From: a virus
Strand: one strand, 5' to 3'
IMG/VR virus record: IMGVR_UViG_3300023174_000248
Coordinates: 1 to 48,869 of that record
DNA: 48,869 bases
Below the pieces are notes generated by a model, which was not told the DNA's origin, ran no database searches, and saw nothing but the letters and a program-made list of their open reading frames with translations. Shown piece after piece: positions 20,821 to 27,096 of the stretch (positions are counted from its first letter, which is position 1; every line of letters begins with the position of its first letter). Made by a program: the position numbers and the translations under genes.

Positions 20821-21564
20821 ATGCAAAATTGTGAAATTTGCAATTCGTTCCATGATGGAACTTATGGTTCAGGCAGATTCTGCGGTCTAAAATGTTCAAA
20901 AACTTTTTCTTCTACATGTAAGAAAAGTTCTAAAAACGAAAATATAAGCAATTCCTTGAAAGGAAGACTGAGGACAAGAACTCTTCTTGTCAAAAATTGC
21001 TTGAAGTGCAGTAATGAGTTTTCAACTGTTAAAACAAGCAAAAAATATTGCAGTCACCATTGTGCAGTTCTTGCTAGCAATTCTAACGATGCAGTAAAAG
21101 AGAAGTTACGAATTGCAAGAATTCGAGAAATTGAAAAAGGAAATGTTGGTTACGGAATAAAGACAGAATATAGAGGAATCCGATGTGATTCTGCACTTGA
21201 ATATGCTTTTCTAAAAAAGTATTTTCAGGACAATCCTGAATCGAAAATTGAAAGATTCAGGGGTCATATTGTTACGTCAAGTGGTAGAAAATATCAACCG
21301 GATTTTATCATTGATGATAAGATAATAGTTGAAGTCAAGTACACAACGCCTTACGTTGGAGAAAAACTTTCTAGTAAATGGAAAACATATCTTTCAACTC
21401 AAGAAGAAAAATTAGCTGCTCTGAAAGAAATGTCTTCTGAGGGATTCAGCTATTTGTGGATTACTGAGAAGGATGTAGGTGTTCCATTCTACAGAAATTG
21501 TTTAAAAGAAATACGATCTACTGCTATAATAGAACCATGCCAACTTACGATTATAAGTGCTTAG
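20821..21564 (+). CDS. Zn-finger PD-(D/E)XK endonuclease, probable homing enzyme
   Basis: Two N-terminal zinc-finger-like units (CEICNSFHDGTYGSGRFCGL.KC and CLKCSNEF...YCSHHC) precede a nuclease domain: SALEYAFLKKYF, then RKYQPDFIIDDKIIVEVKY. The Glu, PDF Asp and E-V-K form a PD-(D/E)XK site. The C terminus continues with LWITEKDV. The YGSGRFC finger is common in phage homing endonucleases. PD-(D/E)XK homing enzymes are known from tRNA group I introns (I-Ssp6803I). The gene is visibly more AT-rich than its surroundings and lies 0.6 kb from an intron-bearing tRNA, which argues for recent mobile entry. Confidence 0.75.
   Translation: MQNCEICNSFHDGTYGSGRFCGLKCSKTFSSTCKKSSKNENISNSLKGRLRTRTLLVKNCLKCSNEFSTVKTSKKYCSHHCAVLASNSNDAVKEKLRIARIREIEKGNVGYGIKTEYRGIRCDSALEYAFLKKYFQDNPESKIERFRGHIVTSSGRKYQPDFIIDDKIIVEVKYTTPYVGEKLSSKWKTYLSTQEEKLAALKEMSSEGFSYLWITEKDVGVPFYRNCLKEIRSTAIIEPCQLTIISA
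21502..21530 (+). promoter_or_regulatory. Phage promoter, weak box with perfect -10
   Basis: TTAAAAGA at 21502-21509, 15 bases, TATAAT at 21525-21530, exactly 6 bases to ATG 21537. It lies within the end of the endonuclease gene. Confidence 0.5.
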
Positions 21565-21731
21565 TTTGCGATCACGACTTTGAGACGATCCAGTCCATCA
21601 AGGATGATCCTCACACACCTTGTCCACAGTGCAAGATTGAATGCTGCAACCGCCTCATCTCAGGTGGAGGATCTTTTGTGTTGAAGGGCGATGGATGGGC
21701 CGCAGATAACTACAGCTCATCGAAGAAGTGA
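21537..21731 (+). CDS. FmdB-type zinc ribbon protein
   Basis: MPTYDYKCLVCDHDFETIQS then CPQCKIECCNRLISGGGSFV and LKGDGWAADNY. This is the FmdB/CxxC-ribbon pattern: PTY.Y.C..C...FE, CPxC, RLISGG, LKG.GW. Two CxxC pairs bind one zinc. Phages and bacteria carry many copies. The function is uncertain, possibly regulatory. The promoter fixes ATG 21537 rather than the earlier in-frame start. Confidence 0.8.
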   Translation: MPTYDYKCLVCDHDFETIQSIKDDPHTPCPQCKIECCNRLISGGGSFVLKGDGWAADNYSSSKK

Positions 21732-21737
21732 TCGATC

Positions 21738-22442
21738 TTAATCGATCTTGAGGGCATCGAACAGTGCCGCATTTGGAGTTGCGGGATCTCTCAGGGCGAT
21801 CTTATTTGCCTTTGCGAAGGCTGCAACAGCTCCGCTCGTTCCGATCCCCCAGATTCCATCGATGTTCCCCTTGTACAGCCCAGCTGCCTTCAATACCGTT
21901 TGGGCCGCAGTAATTGTTGTTTTATTCCACTGTGGGTTAAGCCTCACAGTTTTTGGGCCAAAAACAGGGGATATTCCGCTTCCTTTGAGGAACAGCTCGC
22001 CTTCTTCCTTGCGCCTGTTGTAGAGACCTGGGACAATCTCCTTCTTGCCGTTGATCGTGGCCTTGCACCAATCGAGAAGCCTCTCAGGAACACCTGCGAA
22101 GTTACCAGCATTGGTCTCACGGGCCACGCCGGAGTTCGAGTAAACTCCAACACCGCAGTTGAAACCGAACGAGACGAGTGCATCGAACATGTTTTGAGTG
22201 AGCTGAACCTTGATGTTCTTTTTGATCGAGTCCTCACACTTCTTCACCTCTTCACGGAGGAGATCGTAGGCCTTCTCCTTCGTGATCGACACGCCGTCAG
22301 GAAAGTTGTCGGTCGGCTTGATAAGATAACCGATTCCGATTGTGCGAAGACCAGCGACGTCCTTGTACGGTGTAAGCACACAACCTTCCCACTTTTCGAT
22401 GAATTGAAGGCCATTTAATGAAGTTGTCAATTTATCATTCAT
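21738..22442 (-). CDS. Endolysin: GH24 lysozyme plus peptidoglycan-binding domain
   Basis: The N-terminal lysozyme domain cuts the MurNAc-GlcNAc bond. EKWEGCVLTPYKDVAGLRTI followed by GIGY gives E19, D28 and T34, with the same spacing as T4 lysozyme (E11, D20, T26). After about residue 155 a peptidoglycan-binding domain follows (ITAAQTVLKAAGLYKGNIDG, then IWGIGTSGAVAAF). There is no signal peptide, so a holin is needed for export. No holin is obvious next to it, although several small membrane proteins are candidates. The minus strand and different promoter suggest late expression. Confidence 0.92.
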   Translation of the reverse strand: MNDKLTTSLNGLQFIEKWEGCVLTPYKDVAGLRTIGIGYLIKPTDNFPDGVSITKEKAYDLLREEVKKCEDSIKKNIKVQLTQNMFDALVSFGFNCGVGVYSNSGVARETNAGNFAGVPERLLDWCKATINGKKEIVPGLYNRRKEEGELFLKGSGISPVFGPKTVRLNPQWNKTTITAAQTVLKAAGLYKGNIDGIWGIGTSGAVAAFAKANKIALRDPATPNAALFDALKID

Positions 22443-22502
22443 GATCTTTAAGTATTAAAAAGAGTTGTTGTACATGCTCCTTCTGCATAGTAAATTGAAT
22501 TT

Positions 22503-22526
22503 ATTGATTGAAATTTGTCAATCAAT
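22503..22526. repeat. Inverted repeat upstream of the endolysin and deaminase
   Basis: ATTGATTG (22503-22510) and CAATCAAT (22519-22526) form an 8-bp inverted repeat with an 8-base loop in the 149-bp divergent gap. Operator or hairpin. Confidence 0.4.
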
Positions 22527-22550
22527 TTTGTCTTTCAACCTGTCAACCAG

Positions 22551-22579
22551 TGTAAAGGTCAACTCAGAGTAGTTATACT
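22551..22579 (+). promoter_or_regulatory. Phage promoter, TGTAAAGG box class
   Basis: TGTAAAGG at 22551-22558, 15 bases, TATACT at 22574-22579, 12 bases to ATG 22592. It leads the unit containing the deaminase, receiver protein and sigma factor. Confidence 0.65.
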
Positions 22580-22591
22580 GAGAGCACCAAC

Positions 22592-22951
22592 ATGGCTTCC
22601 GACAAAAAGATGTTAGCAGAGGCAGCTTCTGCTGCGATCAGGAGCAAAGACATTCGTACCTTCCTCCTAGGTGCAGTAGGCCTGCGTGCCGATGGTGTGT
22701 TTGTTTCCTCGAGAAACATTCCGGCGCCCGAGGCCACATTTGATCGAACTCATCACGCTGAGACTCGCCTCGCGAGGAAGCTGACTCCGGGGTCTACTGT
22801 TTGGGTGGCGCGAGTGGCGCGCAAGGACGGTTCCTGGGCGATGTCTAAACCATGCATGGGTTGTGAACGACGGCTTCGTATCGCAGGAGTGACTCGCATA
22901 GTTTACACTATTGGTCCGAATGAATGGGGAGTAATCTCATGCGAATCTTGA
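22592..22951 (+). CDS. Cytidine/deoxycytidylate deaminase-fold protein
   Basis: HHAETRLARK provides H55-A56-E57, and PCMGCERRL provides C88 and C91, which is the zinc-binding HAE...PCxxC set of the deaminase superfamily. At 119 residues it is a single minimal domain. It could act on dCMP, free cytidine or an RNA/DNA base; the sequence does not say. It overlaps the receiver-domain gene by 13 bases. Confidence 0.75.
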   Translation: MASDKKMLAEAASAAIRSKDIRTFLLGAVGLRADGVFVSSRNIPAPEATFDRTHHAETRLARKLTPGSTVWVARVARKDGSWAMSKPCMGCERRLRIAGVTRIVYTIGPNEWGVISCES

Positions 22952-23343
22952 TCCTTGATGATGAAGAAGTTCGACACACCGATCTTGCTGAGTTTTACTC
23001 TGGGCACGAGGTGGTCCACGTAGAGACTTACAACCATTTCATTCGTGAACTTGTGAGTGGTTCTCCGTGGAGCTTGATCCACCTTGACCACGACCTGGGT
23101 CCTGGTGATTCCTACCTGGATGGATGGGGTAACATGCAATTCTTCACGGGACAACATGCTGCGATTCGCGTGTGTGAGTTGCACGATGATCATCTACCAG
23201 CCGAGGTGATCGTCCACAGCGTCAATCCGTTGGGAGCGAACATCATGGTGACTGATTTGAAGTCTAGAAAGGTGAAAGTGACATGGCGTCCGTACACACA
23301 AATGAATCTGAAGAGGAAGCAAATGTGCAATATGAGAAGTTAG
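22939..23343 (+). CDS. Cyclic-phosphate-processing-type receiver domain protein
   Basis: MRILILDDEEVRHTDLAEFY opens a receiver-like fold, LIHLDHDLGPGDSYLDGWG gives the acidic core, and EVIVHSVNPLGANIMVTDLK the last strand with HSxNPxGA. I recall this set as the cPP-REC (cyclic-phosphate processing receiver) family predicted to act in RNA repair or nucleotide signalling. GGGGAG lies before ATG 22939. The C-terminal 20 residues are basic. With RtcB it forms a possible RNA-end theme. Confidence 0.75.
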   Translation: MRILILDDEEVRHTDLAEFYSGHEVVHVETYNHFIRELVSGSPWSLIHLDHDLGPGDSYLDGWGNMQFFTGQHAAIRVCELHDDHLPAEVIVHSVNPLGANIMVTDLKSRKVKVTWRPYTQMNLKRKQMCNMRS

Positions 23344-23459
23344 ATGATAAAGTGAAGAAAGAACACATCTTTGTAGGTGTGCTCGGAGTTGCAGTGGTAG
23401 CAATATTGGTCTATACAGCAGTCAAAAACATCAACAACAAAAACAAGAGATACAAATGA
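23283..23459 (+). CDS. 58-aa single-pass membrane protein
   Basis: MASVHTNESEEEANVQYEKL leads to a basic stretch and one transmembrane helix (IFVGVLGVAVVAILVYTAV) with a Lys/Asn tail. The first 61 bases overlap the receiver gene in another frame. A later GTG start (23325) would shorten the overlap. It ends in ATGA with the next gene. Confidence 0.5.
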   Translation: MASVHTNESEEEANVQYEKLDDKVKKEHIFVGVLGVAVVAILVYTAVKNINNKNKRYK

Positions 23460-23749
23460 AGAAGAACGTCAACAAGGCATACGTTAGAAACAATCAGATC
23501 AACGTCCCAGAAGTCAAGAACATGGACCTGCTTTCTTGCTTAAATGATGATGAGCTCGATCGTCTACATTCTCATCTTCAAGAAGAGCGAGAAAAGGTTT
23601 CTCGATTCACAGAAGACCTCACTCCATGGGAAGTTGAAATTTGCTATGCCCAGAGAGAGATGAGAATCAGGAATGCACGAAAGATTGCACATGACCGATA
23701 CATTAAGATGAATCCAGATTTTTATGCAGACAACTCCTCCTTCGACTGA
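23456..23749 (+). CDS. Helical hypothetical protein, 97 aa
   Basis: The start overlaps the previous stop. [20 protein letters not shown] then [20 protein letters not shown] and [20 protein letters not shown]: charged, largely helical, probably a coiled-coil adaptor. It precedes the sigma factor by 16 bases. A regulatory role is possible but unsupported. Confidence 0.55.
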   Translation: MKKNVNKAYVRNNQINVPEVKNMDLLSCLNDDELDRLHSHLQEEREKVSRFTEDLTPWEVEICYAQREMRIRNARKIAHDRYIKMNPDFYADNSSFD

Positions 23750-23765
23750 ATTCAAAAGGACTGTA

Positions 23766-24587
23766 ATGATTACAGATGAAAAAAGAAAAACTTCTATCAA
23801 GTCAAGCGCGATAGGAACATACCTCAATGAATTAAAGTCATATCCTCAACTCAAGCATCCTGAAGTCGTAAGCCTCTTTCAGACTTATGAAACAGGAGGA
23901 CAAGCCGCCGAGAAGGCACGCAAGAAACTTATTGAGAGCAACCTTCGGCTCGTCATCTCAATCGCAAAGAAACAAAAGGGTCACAACATTCCACTTGAAG
24001 ATCTCATTCAGGAAGGAAATCTTGGTCTCCTCAAAGCTATCGAGCGGTTCGACTACAAGAAGGGATTTCGATTCTCCACCTATGCCACATGGTGGATTAA
24101 ACAGGCGATCAACCAGCATCTTCTAAAACACAAGAGAATGATTCGGCTTCCGGCTCATGTCGCAGGCATTCAAAGAAAGCTGCTTCAAGAAGCTGACAAG
24201 TTTCGAAAAATGACAGGAACTGAACCGACACAAGAAGATCTATTTGGGCTTGTAGACGCCTCCGAGACCATTGTGAAGGCGACGATGTCTACAAACAATA
24301 TAATTGTTTCTCTCAATCAACAGATCTCTTCAGATCCTAATTCTGGAACCATAGGAGATAAGATTGAAGACCCGGAAGAGAATCACAATCCTTTCTACAG
24401 CGTCTCTTCTCGTGAACTGATGGGAATAGTAAGCCACGTCCTGTCTTCTCTCACTGAAAAAGAGTCTGCAATCTTAAAGCTGAGATTTGGTCTATTTGAT
24501 GAGCTCGACACCGAAAGCTCTTCGAACGAATACAGTATCACTCACGAAGAAGAGCTTCATCTTAAAGAAGGAATTCCTTTAAGATGA
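23766..24587 (+). CDS. RpoD-like sigma factor lacking region 4.2
   Basis: The protein has a region 1.2-like start ([15 protein letters not shown]). Region 2 is excellent ([57 protein letters not shown]) and binds core and the -10. Region 3 is present ([20 protein letters not shown]). Region 4.1 starts ([19 protein letters not shown]). The sequence then turns acidic and stops ([20 protein letters not shown]), with no -35-reading helix-turn-helix. No frame downstream restores it. AAAAGGA precedes ATG 23766. It probably directs phage promoters together with a separate -35 reader. Confidence 0.88.
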   Translation: MITDEKRKTSIKSSAIGTYLNELKSYPQLKHPEVVSLFQTYETGGQAAEKARKKLIESNLRLVISIAKKQKGHNIPLEDLIQEGNLGLLKAIERFDYKKGFRFSTYATWWIKQAINQHLLKHKRMIRLPAHVAGIQRKLLQEADKFRKMTGTEPTQEDLFGLVDASETIVKATMSTNNIIVSLNQQISSDPNSGTIGDKIEDPEENHNPFYSVSSRELMGIVSHVLSSLTEKESAILKLRFGLFDELDTESSSNEYSITHEEELHLKEGIPLR

Positions 24588-24805
24588 TCAGCTATGCGAT
24601 TTTATTTTTGTCAATCGCAACACTGGGAATATCTGTTCTGAATTTTCAGAGAACTTCACATCTTCTTTTTAGGGTTGAATTCATTTTCAGAGAAACAAAG
24701 AAGCTAGCAGGTTCAGAATCCCAAGAGCCTGATTATCTTAATAAGCGTTTACATGAACTTCAGAGGATGCGTTTCTCTTTGATCAAGGGAACACGTCAAG
24801 AATAA
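24584..24805 (+). CDS. Membrane-anchored helical protein, 73 aa
   Basis: The start overlaps the sigma stop (ATGA). One N-terminal transmembrane helix ([19 protein letters not shown]) leads to a charged helical tail ([20 protein letters not shown]). It lies between the two sigma-like genes and shares their transcript. An anti-sigma or tether role is speculative. Confidence 0.55.
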   Translation: MISYAILFLSIATLGISVLNFQRTSHLLFRVEFIFRETKKLAGSESQEPDYLNKRLHELQRMRFSLIKGTRQE

Positions 24806-24806
24806 A

Positions 24807-25076
24807 ATGAGAAAGAACTATAAAAATTCTTATGCAACGGTGACCTTCGAAGAAGGAGTCAACTACAGAGAAATCGCCGACATGATGACGGAAATAGGCT
24901 ATAAGATGAATCACTCGTCTGCCCGAAACTATGTGTTGAGAGTGATGAGGAAATTTGCAGAGGCTATAATTGACAATTGGCAACTTGAAGTCACAGAAGA
25001 CAGGGTCGAAAAGATTTGCAAATCTCCTGAATTTCAAGCAGCAATCTGCGATTTAATCAAGAGAACCGAAAGCTGA
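24807..25076 (+). CDS. Sigma-region-4-like helix-turn-helix protein
   Basis: Residues 12-52, FEEGVNYREIADMMTEIGYK and MNHSSARNYVLRVMRKFAEA, have the form of sigma region 4.2: an acidic helix (REIADMM), a turn, a recognition helix with polar residues (HSSARNYV) and a terminal helix with RKFAEA like ALRKL. The rest is a short acidic helix. At 89 residues it lacks regions 2 and 3. It lies 220 bases from a sigma factor that lacks exactly this domain. Other HTH regulators remain possible. Confidence 0.65.
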   Translation: MRKNYKNSYATVTFEEGVNYREIADMMTEIGYKMNHSSARNYVLRVMRKFAEAIIDNWQLEVTEDRVEKICKSPEFQAAICDLIKRTES

Positions 25077-25082
25077 GTAAAC

Positions 25083-25433
25083 ATGAGACTACAAAAGAAA
25101 AGCATCTCCAGCATTAATCTGACAGATCTTCTCAGAAAAAAGAAGACGAATCTAGAGAACTACATAAAAGAGAACGGGATAGTGACATATGAGCTTTTGT
25201 CGGCTCGATGTGGTTCTCTTGGGGTCATGCCTCCTTCTGAAAAAGACTTCTTAAGTGCAATGGGAAATCCTGTAACTCCTGAGATTTCATCGCCTACCGA
25301 GGGAATTGTGGTCATCAATCCTGAATTTAATCAAGAGGATGTTCAAGAAGAAGATCCCCAGCAGGTTATTCAAGATGACACTGCAGAGGTACACAGACAA
25401 TCCAGAAAAAAGAAGAAGAATTCCGACCAGTAA
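25083..25433 (+). CDS. Hypothetical protein with disordered acidic tail
   Basis: A basic N-terminal helix (RLQKKSISSINLTDLLRKKK) is followed by a small helical region (YELLSARCGSLGVMPPSEKD) that may form a winged-helix-like unit. An acidic, Gln-rich tail (FNQEDVQEEDPQQVIQDDTA) and a Lys cluster follow. It is the last gene of the sigma unit. Function unknown. Confidence 0.5.
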   Translation: MRLQKKSISSINLTDLLRKKKTNLENYIKENGIVTYELLSARCGSLGVMPPSEKDFLSAMGNPVTPEISSPTEGIVVINPEFNQEDVQEEDPQQVIQDDTAEVHRQSRKKKKNSDQ

Positions 25434-25448
25434 ACAAATGTAGTTTTA

Positions 25449-25478
25449 TTTACACATATTGCTACAATGTGTTATAAT
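25449..25478 (+). promoter_or_regulatory. Sigma70-type promoter
   Basis: TTTACA at 25449-25454, 18 bases, TATAAT at 25473-25478. It lacks the phage box and resembles a host housekeeping promoter. A 19-codon frame at 25490 (MKKFLICLLRLQRRNVSND) begins 11 bases on and overlaps the next gene, so it could be a leader peptide. Confidence 0.6.
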
Positions 25479-25532
25479 TAATAGTCTCAATGAAAAAGTT
25501 CTTAATCTGTTTGTTGAGATTACAAAGGAGAA

Positions 25533-26114
25533 ATGTTAGTAATGACTAATTTGGCTATCGCATTGATAACGGCGCTTCAAATGACAGTAACCGAAGTCAA
25601 TCAGGATCGTCTCAGAGTTATCTCACAGGACATGATCTCAGTCGTTGAACAGGAATTCTTAAACAGCTCACTTAAGAGCGGAATGACAAAAGAAGAAGCA
25701 CTTCACATCCTTGCAGCAGTTGCTGTAGGAGAATCAAATCTCAGAAGCGACATTGAAACATGCAAAGTCACTGGAGATAAAGGAAGATCTATTGGGCTTG
25801 GTCAGATCATGCGAGGACCAAACTGGAGAGGGATGACTAGGAAGCAGATTTGCAACGACAGGCAGGCACAACTAAGGTTGTCTCTTCATGTCATTGATAT
25901 GTGCTGGGAAAAGACACCAAATGCAAATGCATCCCTTCGATGCTACACTTCAGGTAATTCGTACAAGGATTCTTATGCAGCACGTCATGAATTTGATCTC
26001 TACAGAAAGATCAGTAAAGTTGTTTCAAAAAATATTGTTGAACAGAAGATTAGGACGTGCTCAATTGCTCAGAATTACTCCAGAGACTACTCTAAGTTCA
26101 GTTATGAACTATGA
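25533..26114 (+). CDS. Lytic transglycosylase-like protein
   Basis: After a short hydrophobic N terminus (TNLAIALITALQM), ILAAVAVGESNLRSDIE provides a catalytic-type Glu. GRSIGLGQIM gives the GLGQI motif of SLT-fold enzymes. RQAQLRLSLHVIDMCW and LRCYTSG match the later helices and the Y-x-G/S end. Such enzymes cut peptidoglycan to 1,6-anhydro ends during infection or lysis. ATG 25542 is an alternative start, with the AAAGGAG at a better distance. Confidence 0.7.
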   Translation: MLVMTNLAIALITALQMTVTEVNQDRLRVISQDMISVVEQEFLNSSLKSGMTKEEALHILAAVAVGESNLRSDIETCKVTGDKGRSIGLGQIMRGPNWRGMTRKQICNDRQAQLRLSLHVIDMCWEKTPNANASLRCYTSGNSYKDSYAARHEFDLYRKISKVVSKNIVEQKIRTCSIAQNYSRDYSKFSYEL

Positions 26115-26125
26115 AAGATCTGTAG

Positions 26126-26154
26126 TGTAAATTCAGAGAGCACTGTGTTATGTT
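26126..26154 (+). promoter_or_regulatory. Phage promoter, TGTAAATT box class
   Basis: TGTAAATT at 26126-26133, 15 bases, TATGTT at 26149-26154, 6 bases, ATG 26161. Exact consensus spacing. Confidence 0.65.
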
Positions 26155-26160
26155 TAATTC

Positions 26161-26358
26161 ATGAAGTCAATCTCTATATTTATTTTTGGGACTCTATTTT
26201 CGACTCCTTTGTTTGCAGGAACTGCAAGCTGCAATTTCATTCAAGATCATGATGATAGAATGATGTGTATGGCAATTTCAACTCGAAATTCATCGTATTG
26301 CTCATTCATTCATGATTCAGACCTAAAGATCAGGTGCTTTGCACAACTTGGTAAGTGA
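26161..26358 (+). CDS. Secreted 65-aa Cys protein with a duplicated motif
   Basis: A signal peptide (SISIFIFGTLFSTPLFAG) precedes a mature part of about 43 residues. This contains CNFIQDHDDRMMCMA and CSFIHDSDLKIRCFA, two copies of CxFIxDxDxxxxCxA with 12 residues between cysteines in each. Four cysteines fit two disulphides. Small secreted repeats like this are unknown to me. It could be an inhibitor of an envelope enzyme. Confidence 0.6.
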   Translation: MKSISIFIFGTLFSTPLFAGTASCNFIQDHDDRMMCMAISTRNSSYCSFIHDSDLKIRCFAQLGK

Positions 26359-26359
26359 C

Positions 26360-27061
26360 ATGCAAGACACAAAGAAGATCATCTCACGTCTTATCCTACA
26401 GAAGATACTCTCCTCCACGTCGGTGAAGTGGATGAAGAGTTCTCACTTCGAGACGATCTCAAAGTCCTTCCTCTCTCAAGAACCGGAGCGCGAGACGTAC
26501 ATCCAGTACATCCTGAAGAAAACGGGCGTGCCCGAGAATTCGTACGGGAACGACATCGTGACCCTGTCACTGAAGTGGATCGACTCAGACGGAGAGATCC
26601 TCGATCCTGAGGGAAACGTGTGGAAGTCCACCCAGTTGAAGATCTCTCCCTCCATCTCCTCCACCTACGGCGACAAGGAGGAGAATTTCGTCCCGCGAGT
26701 CGAGTGCATGTCGGAGGTACGAGTGCTCATCGGAGAGATTCGCGAGATGATCTCAGGACCCATTCGCATGATGATCCTCGACAACGAGGGGAGAATCGCG
26801 CGCGACACGAAGCGTAAGTACGATGCCATGTGCGACAAGATCGCCTCAAGGCTGAAGTACGAGAACAGAGATTTGAGGCACAACCTCCGCGTCGGAGGTC
26901 GAGGCCGTGGCGCATCACGCGACGCCTTCGCTGGGATCGAGGTGGGAAACTACGCGGTGGTCGTGAACGACGGTTCCCACAGGACGCCGCGATACAAGAA
27001 ATATTCCGTCGTGATCCCGGAGAATCCCGCTTATCTCGTGGTGATCAAGCGGGTAGAGTAG
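26360..27061 (+). CDS. Hypothetical protein, 233 aa
   Basis: ATG 26360 follows the previous stop by one base (MQDTKKIISRLILQKILSST). The central part holds FLSQEPERETYIQYILKKTG and KWIDSDGEILDPEGNVWKST. A conserved-looking basic region follows (LRHNLRVGGRGRGASRDAFA), then a beta end (YSVVIPENPAYLVVIKRVE). No family recognised. The basic Gly-rich stretch could contact nucleic acid. Confidence 0.6.
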   Translation: MQDTKKIISRLILQKILSSTSVKWMKSSHFETISKSFLSQEPERETYIQYILKKTGVPENSYGNDIVTLSLKWIDSDGEILDPEGNVWKSTQLKISPSISSTYGDKEENFVPRVECMSEVRVLIGEIREMISGPIRMMILDNEGRIARDTKRKYDAMCDKIASRLKYENRDLRHNLRVGGRGRGASRDAFAGIEVGNYAVVVNDGSHRTPRYKKYSVVIPENPAYLVVIKRVE

Positions 27062-27090
27062 TGCAAAGTTCACCTTCCCTGTGATAGAGT
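27062..27090 (+). promoter_or_regulatory. Phage promoter for the DNA ligase
   Basis: TGCAAAGT at 27062-27069, 15 bases, TAGAGT at 27085-27090, 6 bases, ATG 27097. The box lies immediately after the previous stop codon. Confidence 0.8.
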
Positions 27091-27096
27091 TGAAGC

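Noticed and set aside
24540-24806. A frameshift that would restore region 4.2 to the sigma factor
   Set aside because: None of the three downstream frames continues a region 4.2-like sequence. The next frame is a membrane protein with a clean ATGA overlap.
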